This document shows, in pieces, positions 60,008 through 64,000 of a stretch of DNA of 64,000 nucleotides (its first letter is position 1; each line of letters opens with the position of its first letter). Where the stretch lies: positions 62,001 through 126,000 of the forward strand of contig NZ_LN868939.1 of assembly GCF_001182745.1 (NCBI RefSeq), read 5' to 3'. The notes under the pieces were generated by a model that saw only the letters and a list, made by a program, of their open reading frames with translations, did no database searches and was not told where the DNA came from. Both the position numbers and the translations under genes were made by a program. The DNA comes from Nocardia farcinica (GTDB lineage: Bacteria > Actinomycetota > Actinomycetes > Mycobacteriales > Mycobacteriaceae).

Positions 60008-60127
60008 GTGGTACGAAAGCTGATCTTCGTGGCAGGTGTGGCGGTTCTACGTCTACAGCTGATCGAACCCGGTGGGCGCGGCCGTGACCTGCGAGTGACC
60101 TCGGCGGACGCGCCCACCTCCGGTTAA
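60008..60127 (+). pseudogene. Small ORF resembling a truncated YtxH-type N-terminus
   Basis: GTG 60008 has a GAGAAGGGG site 5 bp upstream and begins VVRKLIFVAGVAV, the usual start of actinobacterial YtxH-like membrane proteins, but it then continues as LRLQLIEPGGRGRDL, unlike the expected helix ending. A different frame briefly reads FYVYS before a stop. It is either a frameshift-decayed copy or a true 39-residue micropeptide. It lies between the LCP and PhoU genes. Confidence 0.4.
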
Positions 60128-60174
60128 CCCGGTGTTGGTGACTTGGTCGCCGCATCGCACTAATGTCAGCGTTC

Positions 60175-60837
60175 ATGCGTGTCATCTACAACGAGCAAAT
60201 GACCGATCTCGCCCGCCTGCTGGGCGAGATGGCCGACCTGGCCGGCTCGGCGATGGATCGGGCCACCCAGTCGCTGCTCCAGGCCGACCTGGCCCTGGCC
60301 GAGCAGGTGATCAGCGAGGGCGACCGGATCGCCGAGATGATCTCCGATGCCGAGGAGCGGGCGTTTGCTCTGCTGGCGCTGCAGGCGCCCGTCGCGGGCG
60401 ACCTGCGCCAGGTGGTGAGCGCCATCCAGATCGTCAACGACGTCAACCGGATGGGCGCGTTGGCACTGCACGTGGCCAAGGTCACCCGCAGACGCCACCC
60501 CAACCACGCCTTACCGGAGGCGGTGAACGGCTACTTCGCCGAGATGGGCCGGATCGCGGTGAGCATGGGCCAGGGCGCCAAGGAGGTGCTCGAGACCCGC
60601 GACCCGCAGCGCGCCGCGCAGCTCAACGAGGACGACGAGGCGATGGACGACCTCCACCGCCATCTGTTCACGCTGCTGATGGACCGGGAGTGGAAGTACG
60701 GCGTCGCCGCCGCGGTCGATGTCACGCTGCTGGGGCGCTACTACGAGCGCTTCGCCGACCACGCGGTGGAGATCGGCCGCCGGGTCATCTTCCTGGTCAC
60801 CGGCACCCTGCCGCCCGACCCCGACGTCGAGAACTGA
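60175..60837 (+). CDS. phoU: PhoU phosphate-uptake regulator
   Basis: The 220-residue protein starts from ATG 60175 ([20 protein letters not shown]). Two three-helix bundles with metal-binding E-x-x-x-D type repeats are visible in [15 protein letters not shown] and [16 protein letters not shown], then the second repeat ending [18 protein letters not shown]. PhoU reports phosphate status from the Pst transporter to the two-component sensor. It corresponds to PhoY2 (Rv0821c) and is convergent with the pst operon. Confidence 0.93.
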   Translation: MRVIYNEQMTDLARLLGEMADLAGSAMDRATQSLLQADLALAEQVISEGDRIAEMISDAEERAFALLALQAPVAGDLRQVVSAIQIVNDVNRMGALALHVAKVTRRRHPNHALPEAVNGYFAEMGRIAVSMGQGAKEVLETRDPQRAAQLNEDDEAMDDLHRHLFTLLMDREWKYGVAAAVDVTLLGRYYERFADHAVEIGRRVIFLVTGTLPPDPDVEN

Positions 60838-60886
60838 GACCGGACGCTCGGCCCGGGTCACGCCCGGGCAGAGCGTCGAAAGACGG

Positions 60887-60917
60887 GAAAGGCCCGCGCG
60901 ATTCGCGCGGGCCTTTC
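60887..60917. terminator. Bidirectional terminator between phoU and pstB
   Basis: A 14-bp perfect stem (60887-60900 with 60904-60917) with a 3-nt loop lies between the convergent phoU and pstB genes. The stem base ends in T/A pairs on both strands. Confidence 0.88.
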
Positions 60918-60933
60918 CGGTATCCGGGGTCGA

Positions 60934-61710
60934 TCAGCCGAAGCGGCCCGAGATGTAGTCCTCGGTCGCCTTCTGGCCGGGGTTGGAGAAGATCTTCTCG
61001 GTGTCGTCGATCTCGATCAGCTTGCCGGGCTTGCCCTGGGCCTCCAGGTTGAAGAAGCCGGTCTGATCGCTCACGCGCGCCGCCTGCTGCATGTTGTGCG
61101 TGACGATGACGATCGTGTAGTCCTTCTTCAGTTCGGTGATCAGGTCCTCGATCGCCAGGGTGGAGATCGGGTCCAGCGCCGAACAGGGCTCGTCCATCAG
61201 CAGCACGTCGGGCGAGACCGCGATCGCGCGGGCGATGCACAGGCGCTGCTGCTGACCGCCGGACAGGCCGCCGCCCGGCTTGTCGAGGCGGTCCTTCACC
61301 TCGTTCCACAGGTTCGCTCCGCGCAGCGAGCGCTCGGCGACCTCGTCGAGCTCGCTCTTGTTGCGCACGCCCTGCAAGCGCAGGCCGGCCACCACGTTGT
61401 CGCGAATCGACATGGTGGGGAACGGGTTCGGGCGCTGGAACACCATGCCGATGGTGCGGCGCACGCCGACCGGGTCGACGTTCTCGCCGTAGATGTCCTC
61501 GCCGTCGAGGGCGACAACGCCCTCGACGCGGGCGTTGGGGGTCACCTCGTGCATGCGGTTGAGCGAACGCAGCACGGTGGACTTACCGCAGCCGGAGGGA
61601 CCGATGAAGGCGGTCACACTGCGCGGCAGCACGGTCAGCGAGACATCGGCCACGGCGTGGAACTTGCCGTAGTAGATGTTGAGGTCTTTGACGTCGATCC
61701 GCTTGGCCAT
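60934..61710 (-). CDS. pstB: Phosphate ABC transporter ATPase
   Basis: The 258-residue protein starts from ATG 61710. ABC motifs: Walker [10 protein letters not shown] (38-45 region), Q-loop [10 protein letters not shown], signature [13 protein letters not shown], and Walker [14 protein letters not shown]. It powers phosphate import through PstA/PstC. It is the last gene of the pstSCAB operon, 18 bp after pstA. It matches PhoT (Rv0820) in position next to phoU. Confidence 0.97.
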
Positions 61711-61728
61711 GTGAGTTTCCGTTCGCTT

Positions 61729-62634
61729 CTATCGGTTCCGCGTGAGCAGCTTGTTGACGACCGCGGCCGCCGCGTACAGCAGGGCGATGAGCAGGATCAG
61801 CGTCAGCGCCGCACCCCACACCCGCTCCCGGCCCGCGGCCTCGGGGTTGGCCAGCTCCTGGTAGATCAGCAGCGGCAGCGAGGCCATGTTGCCGTCGAAG
61901 AGGTTGGTGTTGATGGATTTGGCGTAGCCGACCAGCACCAGCACCGGCGCGGTCTCGCCCATCACTCGGGCCAGCGACAGCAGGATGCCGCTGATCATGC
62001 CGGGCAGCGCCGTCGGGACGACGATGCGCACGATGGTCTTCCACTTGGGGATGCCGAGCGCGTAGGAAGCCTCGCGCAGCTCGTCGGGCACGAGCTTGAG
62101 CATCTCCTCGGTGCTGCGCACCACGACCGGCAGCATCAGCAGCACCAGGGCCAGCGACACCGCGAAGGCGCTCTGCGGGAACCCGAGGGTCGCGATCCAC
62201 AGCGCGAAGATGAACAGCGCGGCGACGATCGAGGGCACACCGGCGAGGATGTCGACCATGAAGGTGGTCACCTTGGCCAGCCGGCCGCGGCCGTATTCGA
62301 CCAGGTAGACCGCCGCCATGATGCCCAGCGGCACCGCGATGATCGCGGCCACCGCCGACTGGATGATGGTGCCGTAGATCGCGTGGTACACACCGCCGCC
62401 GGACTGGTCCGGCAGGATGCCCTTCTGGGAGTTCATCCACCAGGTGGAGGAGAGCACCGCGCCGATGCCCTCGCTGACCACCATCCACAGCACCCAGCCC
62501 AGCGGGATCAGCGCGACGGCGAAGCAGATGCTCACCACGGCGGTGGCGATGTGGTTCTTGACCTTGCGGGAGGTGCTGATGTCCCGGAAGGTCGGTGCCT
62601 TGACCGGCTGGTCGAACTTGGTCAGCGTCGTCAT
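61729..62634 (-). CDS. pstA: Phosphate ABC transporter permease
   Basis: The 301-residue protein starts from ATG 62634, overlapping the pstC stop. Six membrane helices are visible. The ABC-contact EAA loop is seen in LKLVPDELREASYALGIPKW, followed by LSLARVMGETAPVLVLVGY. A long N-terminal segment precedes the first helix. It forms the phosphate channel with PstC. Confidence 0.96.
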   Translation of the reverse strand: MTTLTKFDQPVKAPTFRDISTSRKVKNHIATAVVSICFAVALIPLGWVLWMVVSEGIGAVLSSTWWMNSQKGILPDQSGGGVYHAIYGTIIQSAVAAIIAVPLGIMAAVYLVEYGRGRLAKVTTFMVDILAGVPSIVAALFIFALWIATLGFPQSAFAVSLALVLLMLPVVVRSTEEMLKLVPDELREASYALGIPKWKTIVRIVVPTALPGMISGILLSLARVMGETAPVLVLVGYAKSINTNLFDGNMASLPLLIYQELANPEAAGRERVWGAALTLILLIALLYAAAAVVNKLLTRNR

Positions 62635-63686
62635 CAGCCGTTCACCTTTCCGCCTGCCGCGAGCCGGGCCAGCGCGTTGACCACGAAGGTCAGCGCGAAG
62701 AGCACGAAGCCCGCCGCGATGTAGGCACCGGTCGGCAGCGGCGAGCTGAACTCCGATGCCGCCGAAGCGATCTTGGAGGCGAAGGTGTAGCCGCCGTCGA
62801 ACAGCGACCAGCTCCCCGCCTGTGCCGAGGTCCGCAGCACGACGAGCACGGCGATGGTCTCACCGAGCGCGCGGCCGAGACCGAGCATGGAGCCGGCGAT
62901 GACACCGCTGCGCCCGTAGGGCAGCACGGTCATCCGGACGACCTCCCACTTGGTCGCGCCGAGGGCCTGGGCGGCCTCGATGTGCGCGACCGGGGTCAGG
63001 TTGAACACCTCGCGCGAGACCGAGGTGATGATCGGCAGGATCATCACCGCGAGCACGATGCCCGCGGTGAAGATGGTGCCGCCGCCGGAGATCGAGACGT
63101 TGCCGTCGGAGAACAGGAAGAACCAGCCCAGGTTCTCGTTCAGGAAACGCTGCACCGGCTCGATCTTCGGCGCGAGCACGAGGAAGCCCCACAGACCGAA
63201 CACGATCGAGGGCACCGCCGCCAGCAGGTCGACCAGGGTCGCGAACGGCCTGGCCAGCGCCTTGGGCGCGTAGTGGGTGAGGAACAGGGCGATGCCGACA
63301 CCGATCGGCACCGCGATCACCAGCGCGAACACCGAGCTCAACACGGTGACCATGAACAGGTCGCGGATGCCGAACCGCAGGTTGTCCGGGTCGCTGGTGC
63401 TGAACTCGGTGCTGGTGAAGAAGTTCACCGTGTCGGCCCTGAGCGAAGGCACCGCGCGGATCAGCAGGAACAGCGCGATCAGCGCGATGGCGGCGACGAT
63501 GACGGCGCCGGCGGCGGTGGCCAGCGACCGGAAGATCGTCTCCGCGCGCCCGCTGTGCGGCGTCCTGGTCTTCGTGGGGGCCGATTCGGTGTTCGGTTCA
63601 CTCGGCATGTGCGCAGTATCTCCAGCCGCGGAGGGGCCCGTCGAATCCGACGAGCCCGTCGCGGCCACCTCAGGGTGCACGGTCAT
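62634..63686 (-). CDS. pstC: Phosphate ABC transporter permease
   Basis: The 350-residue protein starts from ATG 63686; a later ATG at 63608 (MPSEPNTES) is possible. About 45 polar residues precede six helices. The EAA loop is [20 protein letters not shown], then [17 protein letters not shown]. It partners PstA. The pstS gene begins upstream on the same strand. Confidence 0.96.
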   Translation of the reverse strand: MTVHPEVAATGSSDSTGPSAAGDTAHMPSEPNTESAPTKTRTPHSGRAETIFRSLATAAGAVIVAAIALIALFLLIRAVPSLRADTVNFFTSTEFSTSDPDNLRFGIRDLFMVTVLSSVFALVIAVPIGVGIALFLTHYAPKALARPFATLVDLLAAVPSIVFGLWGFLVLAPKIEPVQRFLNENLGWFFLFSDGNVSISGGGTIFTAGIVLAVMILPIITSVSREVFNLTPVAHIEAAQALGATKWEVVRMTVLPYGRSGVIAGSMLGLGRALGETIAVLVVLRTSAQAGSWSLFDGGYTFASKIASAASEFSSPLPTGAYIAAGFVLFALTFVVNALARLAAGGKVNG

Positions 63687-63693
63687 GGCTGGC

Positions 63694-64000
63694 TCAGGAG
63701 ATGGCGTTGATCGCCGTGGTCAGCCGGGTCTTGAACTGCTCGGGGATCGGGATGTACCCGTTGTCCTCCAGGCCGTTCTGCCCGTTGGTCACCGCCGAGG
63801 TCAGGAACGCCTTGACGGCCTGGCCGGTGGCGGCATCGGCGTACTTCGAGCACACGATCTCGTAGGTCGCCATCATGATCGGGTAGGAGCCCGCCACGGT
63901 CGGCTGGTAGAACGAGCTGGTGTCGAGGACCAGGTCGTTGCCCTCGCCCTTGATCTTCACGCCGTCGATGGCCTTGCCCGCGGTCTCGACCGAGAGCTTC
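63694..64000 (-). CDS. pstS: Phosphate-binding protein PstS (partial, runs off the window)
   Basis: Only the C-terminal 101 residues are present; the frame stays open to the right edge. [20 protein letters not shown] is the family's late beta strand that closes the phosphate-binding lobe, followed by [20 protein letters not shown] and the [10 protein letters not shown] end. The periplasmic or lipid-anchored receptor delivers phosphate to PstCA. Its start and any PhoP/RegX3 boxes lie outside the window. Confidence 0.94.
   Translation of the reverse strand, partial: KLSVETAGKAIDGVKIKGEGNDLVLDTSSFYQPTVAGSYPIMMATYEIVCSKYADAATGQAVKAFLTSAVTNGQNGLEDNGYIPIPEQFKTRLTTAINAIS

Overview
The window is a piece of a high-GC actinobacterial chromosome, most likely Nocardia or a close mycolate-producing relative. 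The evidence is the dense GTG/TTG start usage, a gene order that closely follows several Mycobacterium tuberculosis blocks (gene numbers recalled from memory, not searched), mycolate-clade proteins (Rpf, DesA1-like desaturase, Mce-associated protein, LppU-like lipoprotein, polyprenol-mannose synthase) and a salicylate-capped siderophore start pathway of the mycobactin/nocobactin type.

Layout. (1) 1-3380: the right end of a prophage, with four tail/fibre genes (one collagen-like), a strong terminator, a small membrane protein, and then a 3' stub of a yccF-type gene that marks the probable right attachment site. (2) 3481-28890: a host block matching Rv0858c-Rv0883c in content: MarR regulator, DUF2530, a frameshifted neutral ceramidase with a divergent TetR gene and operator, a large Hsp90/sacsin-type ATPase protein, DUF3027, glutaminyl cyclase, MFS transporter, DUF2771, cold-shock protein, a riboswitch-preceded rpf gene, the two XPB-related proteins, an M1 peptidase, two LysE exporters and DapC. 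(3) 28889-34855: DAHP synthase, an AhpD-like protein, an SDR, then an iron-controlled pair (salicyl-AMP ligase and salicylate synthase) arranged tail to tail, with DtxR/IdeR-type iron boxes in front of both genes. (4) 35041-41803: PlsB and HAD-PlsC acyltransferases, a GT2 polyprenol-mannose synthase, and small, membrane and lipoprotein genes.

(5) 42026-51362: a complete 9.3-kb actinomycete integrative and conjugative element (pSAM2/AICE type) inserted in tRNA-Phe, bounded by a 44-bp perfect repeat. It encodes integrase, excisionase, an HUH replication initiator, several tiny translationally coupled proteins, an FtsK-type translocase, a DUF2637 membrane protein, a KorSA-like GntR repressor and an unusual cargo glycosyltransferase. 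It also carries about 800 bp of repeat-rich non-coding DNA next to the tRNA.

(6) 51318-53314: tRNA-Phe, tRNA-Asp and tRNA-Glu on the minus strand, a gamma-butyrolactone-receptor-like TetR gene, an 830-bp gene-poor stretch, and tRNA-Lys. (7) 53507-64000: DUF937 protein, DesA1-like acyl-ACP desaturase, Mce-associated protein, tRNA-dihydrouridine synthase, LytR-CpsA-Psr protein, PhoU, and the pstS-pstC-pstA-pstB phosphate transport operon, whose pstS runs off the right edge.

The most interesting non-routine items are: the tRNA-Phe element, which swaps the terminator of the tRNA and carries a nested-dyad non-coding region; the operon of overlapping microgenes inside it; the GntR-glycosyltransferase cargo pair; the HAD domain of the PlsC fusion, which has lost its catalytic signature; a CTG-start candidate; and several operator-like palindromes and tandem repeats. 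I found no CRISPR array and no clear example of a wholly unknown multi-gene system.
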